64,000 bases of DNA from Albula goreensis (Eukaryota; Chordata; Actinopteri; Albuliformes; Albulidae). The translations under genes were made by a program, and so were the position numbers. The stretch spans positions 1,684,501 to 1,748,500 of the forward strand of contig CM040750.1 in the NCBI GenBank assembly GCA_022829145.1, in the 5' to 3' direction. Positions 12,561 to 24,283 of this stretch are shown piece by piece. The notes below the pieces were generated by a model. That model searched no databases, had not been told where the DNA came from, and was given only the letters and a program-made list of their open reading frames with translations. Within the stretch, counting starts at the first letter, position 1; each line of letters begins with the position of its first letter.

Positions 12561-14029
12561 AAAAGGTTGTGTGTAATGTTGTGGTAATATTATCATGTTT
12601 TACACAATGCTGGAATATTGAGAGGATGAGTGAGGAGGGGTCACTGAGGTCTTCCACAGGCACTGCTTCCTGTTAGCAGCATTTCTCCATCTTCTGCATA
12701 TCTCTCATCCACACCGCGTGCAAAGAACATCAGAGCAACAAGTCCATCCACCACACTTGGTAGGAAAACCAAACAGCGGGTCAAACAGGAAAAAAAAGAT
12801 CTTCATCTGTGAAAGGCAAGGTGGTTCATATCAACGATGTCTGCTTGTGATTAATGTCTGGCGGACGTGTGCTGGAGACAGCAAGCCTCTAGTATCCACA
12901 GTGTGATCACGCCAAAAACAGATCTTATTCGTATTCCAGAGTAAATACTGACCCCTCTTTACTTTTCCTATTAGTATGTTGGCTATCCTGCATGGGACAA
13001 ACTTTCCTCCAGTCTTTGTCTGCTTTAGCACATACCATGAAGTCAAGCTTAATTTTGCTGTTTACGGTGCACTACAATGGAGCTGGTCCCACTAATGCTT
13101 TCCTCCAAAACACAAATATTTTCCTGATTGCTTCAATTATCTAATAACTAAAAATATAGTTTTCAAATTTGCAGCCAAGGTTGCTTTGCTACACACAAAA
13201 ATCTTCCTTCTTCCAGTCTGAAAAAATAATAGGCATGAAAACCTAGGCTTCACCTGATCCTATTCCAGCAGAAATCATACAGAAAGAAAGTACACTGCAA
13301 AGTTCACAGGCTTTCAGAAATGTGTTTAAAGATTAAATCAAAATTCCCATAAAAATATTCTTCTTTGGATACATTGAGGATTCTCTTATGTTTCCTTACA
13401 ATGACGTCACTGCAACTGCCATTTATCAAACATGTTTGTATTCTTACATGAACAGAAAATTTATGGAAATTGTATTCAGAGAGGTACTGCATAAATTTAG
13501 TTCCTTAGTTAACATATCTCCACCTTACAATATTCATGTTCAAAAATTATTCATTATAAACATGCATGCAGTCCCACACCTCTAGTGTATATGAAATACC
13601 TTGTGAAATGTTGCCAATATCTCAAAGTGAATGCATAACAAGACAGCCTATCTCTCCTGCATGGTAGACTGATTTCCAAGAGATTTGCAGATCAATCTCC
13701 TTAGTAAAATTAATTTTGAAAATACTTTTCGAATTGTAGCCAAACATTTAATGTAATGGTTCAAGAATGGATTGATACATTTGAACGTTGTTCAGTCTTT
13801 TGAATGCAAGGAACTCTTTTGTACATTTCTGCAAACAGCTTGTTTGTTTCTGAATGGTGTTTTACCATTGTAGGGATGGAAGCTACTCATTTATCCAAAA
13901 GAACATGTGATGAGTTATGGATGAGAGGGAGTAATTTAGCTCTTCTCATGTGGATACCAAGAGCATATGGATCTCAGAGCCTAATTCCTAATTCCAAATT
14001 CCCTTCGTAACCCCAATATGTATTCAGTG
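12561..14029. other. Unique AT-rich DNA, no gene seen
   Basis: Short random frames only (60-71 codons), with no recognisable motif cluster or repeat. Confidence 0.5.
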
Positions 14030-14190
14030 GGATTTGACTGGGTAATTCAAGCGGCTCTTGATATGGTGATTCTAATTAACCATATCCACAGGCGCAATTA
14101 GCCCCATAAGAGGGCTGGCTGCTTCTCTAGTGTCTGCAGTGAAAACCTGAGCAAGAACGTGGCATATCTGCCATTTTTATTTTATTTCTG
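14030..14190. promoter_or_regulatory. Candidate short conserved non-coding element
   Basis: A compact island with two homeodomain-like cores (TTCTAATTAACC and GCGCAATTAGCCCC) in otherwise balanced sequence. There is no open frame of note. Confidence 0.35.
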
Positions 14191-15003
14191 TATGAAGATT
14201 CTTTTTCAAGACATGACAAGACAGCAGCAGTCCAAGACAACTGCAGGCGTCCAAGCAACAATTCATTCAGCAATCAATGATTATCATAATTACAATTGTA
14301 ATGTATTATAATTGTTATTATATATTGATGATTTAAATTATATTTTGATGTTTTATACATATGTATAAGATATAATGGATGGATAAATGACTTTGTGGAA
14401 TTCATAGCCACTGGTTACCTGGATACCCAGTGCTTAAACTGCATAGTAAAAAACTTACTCATCAGTTGATGTAGGCACAATACAACTGTATCAATTTCAA
14501 AACAATGACTGTGGCCTGACTCATTCCCATCTGAAGACTTATTAGCGGGTGATAATCCTTCCAGAATACAAGCAAACTCTTTCAAGTGTCATTAGTTATT
14601 GCTTAAATCATTTATTACAAAAGATAAAGTCTGAATGTAGATTTACCTGTTACAATCTGCCATTACAGAGAACATTTGCTCGCTTTTCTAATTCCAAAAT
14701 CTCTGTGACGAGCCCGGTACATAATGGGGTACCAAGGTCAGGCTCGGGAAGTACAACAATTATCCAAGGTTTGGATCGGCACCAGAGTTGTGGTTCGTAG
14801 TTTAATAAAAATGCTTTAGTTCTCATCTTTGAAGCAAAGTGCTTTGGCCTTCCAAGTGCTTGAGAATGTGTGGCAAAAAATGTAACCATGTTCCCCTACT
14901 TTGAAACCAAGAAATTTGAAAAACAAGATTAGAAAACAACAACATCGAACATTGCGAACATTGTATTTTTGGTGTCACAGGCGACCATTAATCTACAGAT
15001 TCA

Positions 15004-15005
<2 letters not shown>
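14191..15005. other. Unique DNA with an AT palindrome
   Basis: Contains a perfect 14-bp palindrome, ATTACAATTGTAAT (14289-14302), inside a strongly AT-rich segment (14270-14390). No gene seen. Confidence 0.6.
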
Positions 15006-15082
<77 letters not shown>

Positions 15083-15089
15083 TTTTTTT
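15006..15089. repeat. (GT)37 microsatellite plus T run
   Basis: An uninterrupted GT dinucleotide run of about 74 bp, followed directly by a run of about 11 T. It can adopt Z-DNA and is probably length-polymorphic. The 97-codon frame crossing it (14901-15194) is an artefact. Confidence 0.98.
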
Positions 15090-15209
15090 CCATTGGCAAT
15101 ATTTGCTTATCATGCAAAAGAGGAAGGGACACCGTTGCGGTGTAACAGAATGTTACAAAACGAGGCTGGTACTTCGTTTATGAGAGACAGATAACATATC
15201 TCAGTGATT

Positions 15210-15600
15210 TACTCTGTGCGTGGGAGTGAGGGCTTAGCTTGTTGAGATGCGGTTCACACATCATCCTTCACGGCCCTGTTAACTTCCTGCCTGCACGTAT
15301 TTTTAGCAGCTTGTATTCTTATTTCTCAGCAAGCAGAGGAAGAAAGCAGATAATGACATTAAGTATAGTGCAGCCGCCCTCCGCTGTTTCACTCAAGACA
15401 AAGAGACAGATATCATCGCAACCGTTTTTAATCCTGCTGAGAACAGACATCAGCCCTCAGAGCATCAGAGTGAAGCAACTTAAAAAACTGATGCTTCAGC
15501 TAATGGGTTTAGGGAAATAAATAATTAAATCCCATGGATGATCGCAATGCATTTACCAGCAATGCAGAGCAATTATTTCATGAATAACACAAACATAAAT
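15210..15600. promoter_or_regulatory. Candidate conserved non-coding element
   Basis: About 390 bp of complex sequence with a TAATTA core at 15522-15527 and several related AT-rich cores (CAATTATTTCATGAATAA near 15570). A 93-codon plus frame (15239-15520) matches nothing I know. The look is typical of developmental enhancers, but this is inferred from composition. Confidence 0.42.
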
Positions 15601-17308
15601 AATTACATAAACACAAAAATTATCCTTGTATACAGTAGTGACTAATCCTCCCTGGAAAAAGGCAGTAAGTGTTTGTATACTTACACATATGGTTTTATCA
15701 AAATAGCCATCGCCACTGCTATTCTACTTTTGTGGAATTTTGTAAACAAGGTGCATTACAATGATTGGTCAAAGGCATTATACAAATAAACTGGAGCAAA
15801 ACAAAAAGAAACTTTGCAAAAGGTTTACAGTGTGGGACCATCAGAGCAGAACAATCAAGTCAGCAAGAAGCTGAAATTCAGCCAGTGTAGAATTTGCAAT
15901 TCATATATAAAGACTGGTATTGTATTCATTTTTGTCATCAAAATGAAAAAAAAATGTCATTTTATAGCTAAGAACAAGCTGTGAACAAGAGCTGTATCAA
16001 CAAAACGCACTTTGATGTCATCACAGAACAGCAGCTCCATAACTGACAACAAGAGGGAACTTGCTGTACTTTTGGTTAAATTCCAGTGACATGACAAACC
16101 AGTCAATTTCCGAAGAGAACAATGTTATCTCTCAGGCACCCACAGGTCTGCACACCTGTTTAATGTCACAGAAAACATTTCCAGCCAGCACACAAGCACC
16201 GCATCCCCACATCCCCTGATAGAGGATGTGTTTTGATAGATTATCTTTTTTGTTAATTGCAGGTATTGTGGTTGGAAAATATTTCTGTGGGCTTGCAGGG
16301 GTTTGTTCCTTGTCAATCAGAGCTGAAAGCATGCACTGGGTTTTCATTTTCTGTAAAATGAGATGATTTTTTTTTGGTCCTTTCAAGTGCAATATAATAT
16401 TTTCTTGTTATTTTTGTCCACATGAAATTGAGACTTCTTTATGAAATGGAACTGTAAAAGGCTTTACTTCTGATAAATGTGCTCAAGTATGTATTACTAT
16501 TGTTTGGCTTTTTTTTTTTTTTTTTTTACATATCACATTTTAATCCGTGTTCTATACCCCCTTTCCTCTTGCTCTTGTGACTCGTGACTTGAGACTTATG
16601 ATAATTATTTTATCCATTAACTCACTTTGAGCAAGAGCATGAATTTATAACAGCTTAATGAATTAGCAATACATATGTAGTAGATATATTGCATAATTGT
16701 TCATTAAACACACAGAACCACTATTTGTATTATTTCAATTTGATTAGGTTATTTCTCCACATTTCTTTCTCTTAATGCTAATCTCAGGGGATTAGATATA
16801 GCTGTAACACTGAGGCAGGTAAATGAAGCGCAAAAACAGTTTCACCACCTCTTGTCCTGCAACCTACAGTATGTAGTACAGAAAACATATAGCACTAAAA
16901 TACACAGTACTAAATACATACAGTAACAGTACTAATAAGTATTTTTCATTGGTGGAACTATGTTCCTATGTTGCACTGTATATTTTAGGAAATGAAATGG
17001 ACGTGTATGCCTCAGGCCATATACTTGATCTGGTAGATGAGAGGTCTATATGTATATATATATGTATTTTGTATATATAGTAAAATTTTGTAATAGAATT
17101 GCCATTCTTATCAAACTAGAATTATGTTTGATGTTTTTAATCTGTCAACAATTGTAAAACATAAATTTGCCTACAATAATATGTAGGTATCACAAATACT
17201 GCACGTGTTAGTAAAGTAAAATATTAGGTTATTATTACAAAACTACACACCATTTACTCTATTAACATTAATTAGTATAGATTATCCCGTGAATTCTCAC
17301 CTGTTTTG
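15601..17308. other. Unique AT-rich DNA, no gene seen
   Basis: Contains a T run (about 16510-16528) and an AT-dinucleotide patch (17042-17080). The part at 16600-16830 is rich in TTAATGAATTAG-like cores and is a weak CNE candidate. Nothing coding is recognisable. Confidence 0.5.
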
Positions 17309-17327
17309 AGTTCACCAGCCGCCACTG
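17309..17327 (-). mobile_element. Possible isolated hAT terminus
   Basis: On the minus strand this reads CAGTGGCGGCTGGTGAACT, which fits the CAGTGGCGG-type terminus of many hAT transposons. No partner terminus or convincing 8-bp duplication was found on the left, so it could be a truncated end or chance. Confidence 0.3.

Positions 17328-17387
<60 letters not shown>
17328..17387. repeat. (TA)n(CA)n compound microsatellite
   Basis: About five TA dinucleotides followed by about 24 CA dinucleotides. The 91-codon minus-strand frame here reads through the repeat (Cys-Val polymer) and is not a gene. Confidence 0.97.
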
Positions 17388-17389
<2 letters not shown>

Positions 17390-18957
17390 ATTCTGAGTGA
17401 CAAAGCCAACAAATAACAGCTTTTGCCTCACACTTTTTGCATGAAATGACACATGCACCACTGAATGACAGTAATGATACAGTAGGGATGCTGAAGGTAC
17501 AAGTGCAGAAAGAGTCAAACTCAGAGTTTCTTCTTCACTAAAAAGCACAGACCTTTCAGTCGTATAGAAAAATTGATAAATGTACACTATACATTCTGTT
17601 TTCCTCCACCCAGCTAGCAGCTATTTCCCCCACCATCTGGGCCTACATAAAATACATGCCACGATCACCTAAGAACCTCAGCTTGATGATTTAAAAGTTT
17701 GGGCCTACCAATGGTTGGTACTCTGGTCTTACATGCTGCTGTGAACAACCCTAACGCATAATTTAAAATGCCTAGACCATTTGGCAATCTACTGCTGACA
17801 AGAGCATCATCTTGATAGAAACGTTTCTTTGGGATTGATTGCTCTGACAAAGTTAACTTGCTCACTAGCAAAACTACTAATAAAAACTAGCCTAACAAAT
17901 TTATGTATGTTTGTTTGTATGTATGTATGTTAGGTATGACGGTCAGCCAAGTAATCTAGCTTTATTTCGAAATGTTCTGAGAACAAGTAATTCTTATTCT
18001 CCGATAACCTCAAAACATCGTCAACAAAACATTGTTAGCGATCCATAATGCTAGCTAATGACATCTAGCTAAAAATAATTCTGAGCTAGCTAGCAAGCTG
18101 TTAGCCAGCAAACCCACATCTACATTCTGCTTATCCAGAGTAGCAAGCTGTTATTATTTAGGACTTACTCAAAAATGTAGTTAAAAATCTTCAGAACAAC
18201 AAACAAATTACAGAAACACAACAGCATGAGCTATCCACCTTATACTGCAATAAGGTTCACAAAGACACTTAACTACTGGTAAATTAAGAGTATATACTGC
18301 TTATAAACTATCCAGAAGAATTCAGAGATTATTTGTAAAACCCTTGTGTAAATGAGACAATAGAAGATGCCTCAACCTTTTCCAACAAGTGGCCAGCTGG
18401 AAGAATATTTGATGGGAATATTAAGACAGTCATCATTTATAAAATTTACATAGACTTGCATCATTTCATTAACAAAGAAAGCTACTAAGTGTGGAATTCA
18501 TGCTATTCCTATTAACTAAATATAAACTATTATCTTTACAGACCATGTGGTAAAATATTTGTTCATGTCTTCGCTTACATGCACATCATAAATAATTGCT
18601 TAATGGACTCATTATTTAATGACTATTCACACTAACTGTTGTATTGACTAATGTTAAACATCGACCCTCATTGCAAAGTTTTACCATTTCTTTATATGTG
18701 CTGGGGAAGCAAAATAAGAGTGAGAGGTCCTAATATACATGCCTTTTCAGTCATTGTGAAATACCTTGACCACTGAAAGATAAATATGGCCTCTGTTATT
18801 GTGGCACAGATCATGACTGTGAGCACAATGCTGGCTTGGAGCCAGTGACAGCACTAACTCATTAATTAAACAGGTTTAAAAAATGCTAACTGATTAAACA
18901 GGGTGAGGTTTCCCTAAAAGAATGGGTGGCTGGGAATCCCACAAGATGGTGAATGGA
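17388..18957. other. AT-rich DNA with a CTAGC-rich patch
   Basis: A (TTTG/TATG)n patch lies at 17901-17931, and the CTAGC pentamer recurs around 18048-18112 (GAGCTAGCTAGCAAGC and similar). Such patches are frequent in non-coding parts of fish DNA transposons and also occur inside the two larger hAT copies in this window, so this may be old transposon DNA. No ends were found and no gene is seen. Confidence 0.4.
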
Positions 18958-20075
18958 TGGCCAAAGCAGTGGCCAATGAGGGAAGACTGTGGAATGAGCA
19001 GTGGCCAATGAGGGAAGACTGTGGTATGAGCAGTGGCCAATGAGGGAAGACTGTGGAATGAGCAGTGGCCAATGAGGGAAGACTGTGGTATGAGTGGTGG
19101 CCAATGAGGGAAGACTGTGGTATGAGCAGTGGCCAATGAGGGAAGACTGTGGTATGAGCAGTGGCCAATGAGGGAAGACTGTGGAATGAGCGGTGGCCAA
19201 TGAGGGAAGACTGTGGAATGAGCAGTGGCCAATGAGGGAAGACTGTGGTATGAGCAGTGGCCAATGAGGGAAGACTGTGGAATGAGCAGTGGCCAATGAG
19301 GGAAGACTGTGGTATGAGTGGTGGCCAATGAGGGAAGACTGTGGAATGAGCGGTGGCCAATGAGGGAAGACTATTGAATGAGCAGTGGCCAATGAGGGAA
19401 GACTGTGGAATGAGAAGTGGCCAATGAAGGAAGACTGTGGGATGAGCAGTGGCCAATGAGGGAAGACTGTGGGATGAGCAGTGGCCAATGAGGGAAGACT
19501 GTGGGATGAATGGTGGCCAATGAGGGAAGACTGTGGGATGAGCGGTGGCCAATGAGGGAAGACTGTGGGATGAGCGGTGGCCAATGAGGGAAGACTGTGG
19601 GATGAGCGGTGGCCAATGAGGGAAGACTGTGGAATGAGCAGTGGCCAATGAGGGAAGACTGTGGTATGAGTGGTGGCCAATGAGGGAAGACTGTGGAATG
19701 AGCAGTGGCCAATGAGGGAAGACTGTGGTATGAGTGGTGGCCAATGAGGGAAGACTGTGGAATGAGCGGTGGCCAATGAGGGAAGACTATTGAATGAGCA
19801 GTGGCCAATGAGGGAAGACTGTGGAATGAGAAGTGGCCAATGAAGGAAGACTGTGGGATGAGCAGTGGCCAATGAGGGAAGACTGTGGGATGAGCAGTGG
19901 CCAATGAGGGAAGACTGTGGGATGAATGGTGGCCAATGAGGGAAGACTGTGGGATGAGCGGTGGCCAATGAGGGAAGACTGTGGGATGAGCGGTGGCCAG
20001 TGAGGGAAGACTGTGGGATGAGCGGTGGCCAATGAGGGAAGACTGTGGGATGAGCAGTGGCCAATGAGGGAAGAC
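18958..20075. repeat. 32-bp minisatellite with a CCAAT box per unit, about 35 copies
   Basis: Each 32-bp unit contains AGTGGCCAATGAGGGAAGAC followed by TGTGG(A/T/G)ATGAG. GGCCAATGAG fits the NF-Y consensus RRCCAATSRS in nearly every unit; one unit near 19998 has CCAGT instead. The array has higher-order structure: the variant block carrying ACTATTGAATG (about 19370) followed by the AAGTGGCCAATGAAGG unit recurs 416 bp later (about 19786), which is exactly 13 units. Minus-strand frames of 101-491 codons (SLIGHCS/HSLPSLATAH polymers) run through because the unit has no stop on that strand. They are artefacts. Confidence 0.98.
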
Positions 20076-20449
20076 GTTCCAATCTTCCCCAAGTTTCCAA
20101 AAACAGAGCAAAGGCAGAGATCAAGTAACAGATCATATTAATGACACTTGAACCAATTAGATCCACTGACTCTTTTCCTTGAGGGGTAATGCAGACTTTG
20201 AGAGAGCCTTGAAAATGAAGGAAATTTGGTGAACAAACAGCACTGGTGTGCCCATTTTTAAGATTTATAGCATAGTATGTGCAGATGCTACTTGTCATGG
20301 AAAATTTGTTGCACCTTTTCACCATGTTTCTGAATGACAGGTTTATAATGCACAATGGCACATATGAAAATGTATTTTTGCAGAGGCATTTAGCTTGAGC
20401 ACACTCAAAGTCTTGTCACAGCCCAACAATAAACCATGCCACTTCTGAT
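20076..20449. other. Unique DNA between array and CNE-like island
   Basis: No gene or repeat recognised. The non-repeat N-terminal part of a long minus-strand frame from the 32-bp array extends here (to 20361) but shows no domain. Confidence 0.5.
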
Positions 20450-20990
20450 GATGTCCTCTGTTGGATTATACTGGAATTAGTTGTTTCGCCAGCGCCATGC
20501 TTAAGAGATTTTCTCCTGGCCACAATTGCCTTCCACGTCTTAGTGCCATTGATTTGAGATGCGAAGAGCCACCCACCTACATTGTTGCCTGGCTGGGAAC
20601 TCTGCAGTTTAGCTTGAACAAGGTGTCACCGAAGCAGGTTGAGCAGAAAGGTAGCAGCAATCGCTTTCCCCTCCATTCAGAAAGACGACAGTTTTACACA
20701 TTGCGCCGACCTGCTTATTAACACCTACCATAAAGAGAAAGCAGATAAGCCGAGGCAAAGGGGCCAGAGTTGTCACTGGAATATCTCTGGAAAAGATTGC
20801 TTTCACAGTGCTGATATATCCTGCACTGGTGAAGAGTACCACAGCAGTGACTCAGAAAGCAGAGCTGCTGTGCTGTGCGCATACTGCTGGGCAATCGCTC
20901 ACTGTCAAGCAGGAGAGAGATCCGAACCGTGGATACATTCAAACATTATTGTGTAACATCACTTCCCTATCCTGTCGTAATTGATTTTTC
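20450..20990. promoter_or_regulatory. Candidate conserved non-coding element
   Basis: GC-balanced, complex 540-bp block. Overlapping frames exist on both strands (74-105 codons), none resembling a known protein. There is no clear acceptor/donor pair, so a regulatory island is likelier than an exon; neither is proven. Confidence 0.33.
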
Positions 20991-21359
20991 CCCTCTGCCT
21001 TTGATGGAGTGAAATTGCTCTGCATAAATTGTCTCACAAACAGGCACTTGGCTTCTAGTGTGACTTACTTGTTGGGGATATGAGGGTGAACTGAGATCCT
21101 CTACCACCACTAAAAAAAAAAACATATCTTTCTTTACTTGTGTTGTTAAGCATGAGGGTAGTGGTGGCTTTCAGTGTTAGAGAAGTAGTCAATGCAGGGC
21201 AGCCCTGTTTCTTTATTTATAGTTCACATAGCAGGCATTGGACAAACAACAAAACAGCAGTGCAGCTTGGACTGCCATTGACTAATTGATCTGAGTGACT
21301 GTCTTTTTGGAAGAGGGACTGAAAAATGGCTTTGACCTCGAAACTGACCTTTAACAGAT
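20991..21359. other. Unique DNA, no gene seen
   Basis: Includes a run of 11 A (about 21112-21122). No repeat ends or motif clusters were recognised. Confidence 0.5.
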
Positions 21360-21850
21360 TATAACTGCCAGTCTTTTCCCCCCGTTAATATTCTGCATGC
21401 TAACCAATAAAGTATTCATGAATGTAATTTGCATCCTCTAATCTAAAGTGCTAATGCTAATTCTTTTATGAAATACATTTAGCTCTGGCTCATTTCCATT
21501 CACAATTACATGATACCCTTAAATCTTTCTTCTTTAAAATTTAAACATTTGCTCTGAATGCTCCCCTAGCTAAGGATTTTTCATGCCACTCGATACATTT
21601 TAGAAAGTTCAGCGGCAATCACAAAAGTTATTAGCGAAAGCCAGCATTATTAATTGGGATCATTTTTATGTTTAAATTGCTGTGGCCCTTTAATAAAGCA
21701 CATGAAACAATCTCCATATTTAAGGAGGAAATGCCTTCGCATGCATGAATTATTTAATGACCTTTGTGCCGTAAATGTGTTTCGTTTTTAATGTCCTGAA
21801 TCCTGGCTGTGCATACTTGTGTGTTGAGCAGGATGGTGATTATCAACACG
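21360..21850. promoter_or_regulatory. Candidate conserved non-coding element (strong appearance)
   Basis: About 490 bp of complex AT-rich sequence packed with homeodomain/POU-type cores: a perfect octamer ATTTGCAT at 21427-21434, GTTAATATTCTGCATGC at the left, ATTATTAATTGGG near 21645, and GCATGCATGAATTATTTAATG near 21740. It lacks open frames and simple repeats. Among all islands here this one looks most like a deeply conserved enhancer. The basis is composition, not alignment. Confidence 0.45.
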
Positions 21851-22007
21851 TTGTGTACATTTTTCATATTCATATTTAATGCTGGACAGTTTGGGTATCA
21901 TTAGAGTGGCAGTATACATAAGGCATGTACACACATCTCAAAGGCCATTCTTGTCTTGCTGCACTTGACTACATTGATTCTGTTTTAGATTCTCTCCCAT
22001 TGCCTCT

Positions 22008-22592
22008 TAATCCCTCCTGCCCTCCTTCACTCACCCCCTCCCTCCCTGCCTCACTCACTCCCTCCCTCACTCCCTCTCTGCATCCCTCACTCACTCACTC
22101 CCTCTCTGCATCCCTCACACTCCTCCCTCCCTGCCTCACTCACACCCTCCCTCCCTGTTTCACTCCCTCACTCCCTCTCTGCATCCTCACTCACTCACTC
22201 CCTCCCTCTCTGCCACACTCTCTCCCTCCCTCACTCACTCACTCCCTCCTTGTCTCACTCCCTGACTCACTCCCTATCTGCCTCACACACTCCCTCCCTG
22301 TATCACTCCCTCTCTGCCTCTCTCCCTCCCTATATCACTCCCTCTCTGCCTCTCTCCCTCCCTCCCTCCCTCACTCACTCCCTCCCTGCCCCCTCACTCA
22401 CTCACTCACTCCCTCTCTGCATCCCTCACTCACTCCCTCTCTGCCCACTCCCCTCATTCCTTCCCTACTCCCTCTCTGCCTCACTCACACTCCCTCCCTC
22501 CCTGTTTCACTCCCTCACTCCCTCTCTGCATCCCATCACTCACTCACTCCCCCTACTCCCTCTGTCATTCCCTCCCTCCCTGCCTCACTCAC
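22008..22592. repeat. C/T-rich (CTCC/CTCA)n tract
   Basis: Irregular repeats of CCCTCCCTCACTCACTCC with TCTGCCTC interruptions. The pyrimidine-biased plus strand can form i-motifs and the minus strand G-quadruplexes. The 236- and 126-codon Ser/Leu/Pro frames across it are repeat artefacts. Confidence 0.97.
22356..22370 (-). other. Short-loop G-quadruplex motif on minus strand
   Basis: The plus strand has four CCC runs separated by single T. The minus strand is therefore (GGGA)3GGG, the short-loop class expected to fold into a very stable parallel quadruplex. Confidence 0.85.
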
Positions 22593-23934
22593 TCAGCTCT
22601 TACTCCAGGCTGCCACCTACACCTGCATAAACTAAGCAGGCCTGGGGACATGTAATCTTTCAGGGAAGAAAGAAAATGCCAGTAGTAACAATCTGATTCA
22701 AATTAATCGAACAAGCAGCACTACGGCCTACTACTGCTGTGACACAACGGGTTTCTTAAGAGTTCAATGAGAGTAATTTAAACAACGGCGGAACTTTTCA
22801 ATGTTTTCATCTACCCACTAAATGGAAAAGTAAACTTTTTAATGTTGGTTTGTTAACAACATAAGACAACACATACTTTGCAACTCAACATGTAACTGCT
22901 TTTCATGTAGCTCTTCGTCTGCCAAAATATTTAATTAATAAATATTTGACTAAACTGAAATGCTTTATCGGAATGACACATACAGCGTATTCAAATATTT
23001 CCACAGTCAAGCATCAAACATTAATAACAGTCAGTAAAGTATGCTGAAATATTTCATTTATTCTCATTTCCACCATATTATATAAAGTCTGCAAACCTGC
23101 TCCTCCTTCCTCCAGTGAAATGAAGAAGGCTGTTTATGTCAAGGGCAATGACATGCTGTGGTGGAGTTTGTCCATAAAATCCCCAAAGAGGAAACATAAG
23201 AGTTTTAAACTTCTTCATGTTCGTCAACAAAGCACACAGTACTGTGTTGTGAAACATGAATGACTTCCTTCTGCAGCAGCAATGCTACTGATGTTTATGG
23301 TCCAGGCTCATGAGGAGGAGACCCGAGGCTGAGCCCAGCAGAGGCGGTGTGACCCAAGGCACTGTGCTTGTACTTCTGGGCCTGTAGCACATGTTGATGT
23401 CAGTCAGCACTGGGGTTGTAACACTACTACTACTCTGAGATGCATTCAGACTAAGGCAGGGACCTAATCAAACACGCTTAGTCTCCTTTAGGTCAAACTC
23501 AGTCAAAACAGACTTTAAATTACAACATCAGCTTATTTGATTACTCTGTGTTCATGAAGAAGAGCAAACATTCTCCTGTGGACTGTGTGCTTCTCATTCT
23601 GAAACAGAGTCCAGAAAAAGACTTACTTCCACATTGACTGAAACGCCTGTGCAAGTAAGAAAGATTGACTTATTTGAATGGGTCCCAACCGATAGAGATT
23701 ATCTCTGCAGAAATTTGCATTCCTTCCAAAAATAAAAGTACCTGCTACTTTGATGGTTGCTGTGAAGGACAGGCAGTAAGACTGGAATATTGTATATTGA
23801 ATTCCACAGTCTCCCACTGTATAACCTGACTGAAGAGGGCATCCTATGTAAACCCACATATATTTAATGTATTCATGGCACCCCTCCCCAACCCCTACTA
23901 CATTCCTATGATATTTCAATTTTTAATCACATGT
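22593..23934. other. Unique DNA, no gene seen
   Basis: No recognisable exon. GACCTAATCAAACACGCTTA near 23461 resembles a segment near 56314, suggesting a shared old dispersed repeat. A 98-codon minus frame (23623-23919) is unrecognised. Confidence 0.5.
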
Positions 23935-24185
23935 TAGTATCATCTGGATGTGCTAATTAAGCTGTAGCCATTAAAAAGACCAGATAATTAAACAGGATTT
24001 TGAGTTGAAAGGAAAAGACTGGGCGCTGTTAATTAGCTTCTCTCCTGAATTGTGGAGTAAAGCAGTCTAAGTGTAATCGGCTGAGCCCCTAACAGAAATA
24101 AAACCTGCTCCATATCACACCAGTGTCATGTAATGAAATTATGTCTTTGCAGGGCTGAATTAAAGCCAATATGTCACTACATGTG
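23935..24185. promoter_or_regulatory. Candidate conserved non-coding element with three TAATTA cores
   Basis: TAATTA at 23954-23959, 23985-23990 and 24030-24035, all within 82 bp, plus GAATTAAAG near 24160. Such spacing is typical of homeodomain-bound enhancers. There is no open frame, and the island ends about 100 bp before the 73-bp array. Confidence 0.42.
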
Positions 24186-24283
24186 ACGCCAAACCGGAGT
24201 GATCTTCCCTCACGCGCTACATGGCAGAGGTTTCGTTTATTTTATGTTGTTGGTCGCCTATGTGCCAGCTGCACTTAAGTATA

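Noticed and set aside
18886-20361. 491-codon minus-strand frame (HSLPSLATAH polymer)
   Set aside because: It is the 32-bp minisatellite read through. The short unique ends show no homology I recognise.
21925-22635. 236-codon Ser/Leu/Pro frame
   Set aside because: Produced by the C/T-rich tract; low complexity with no other support.
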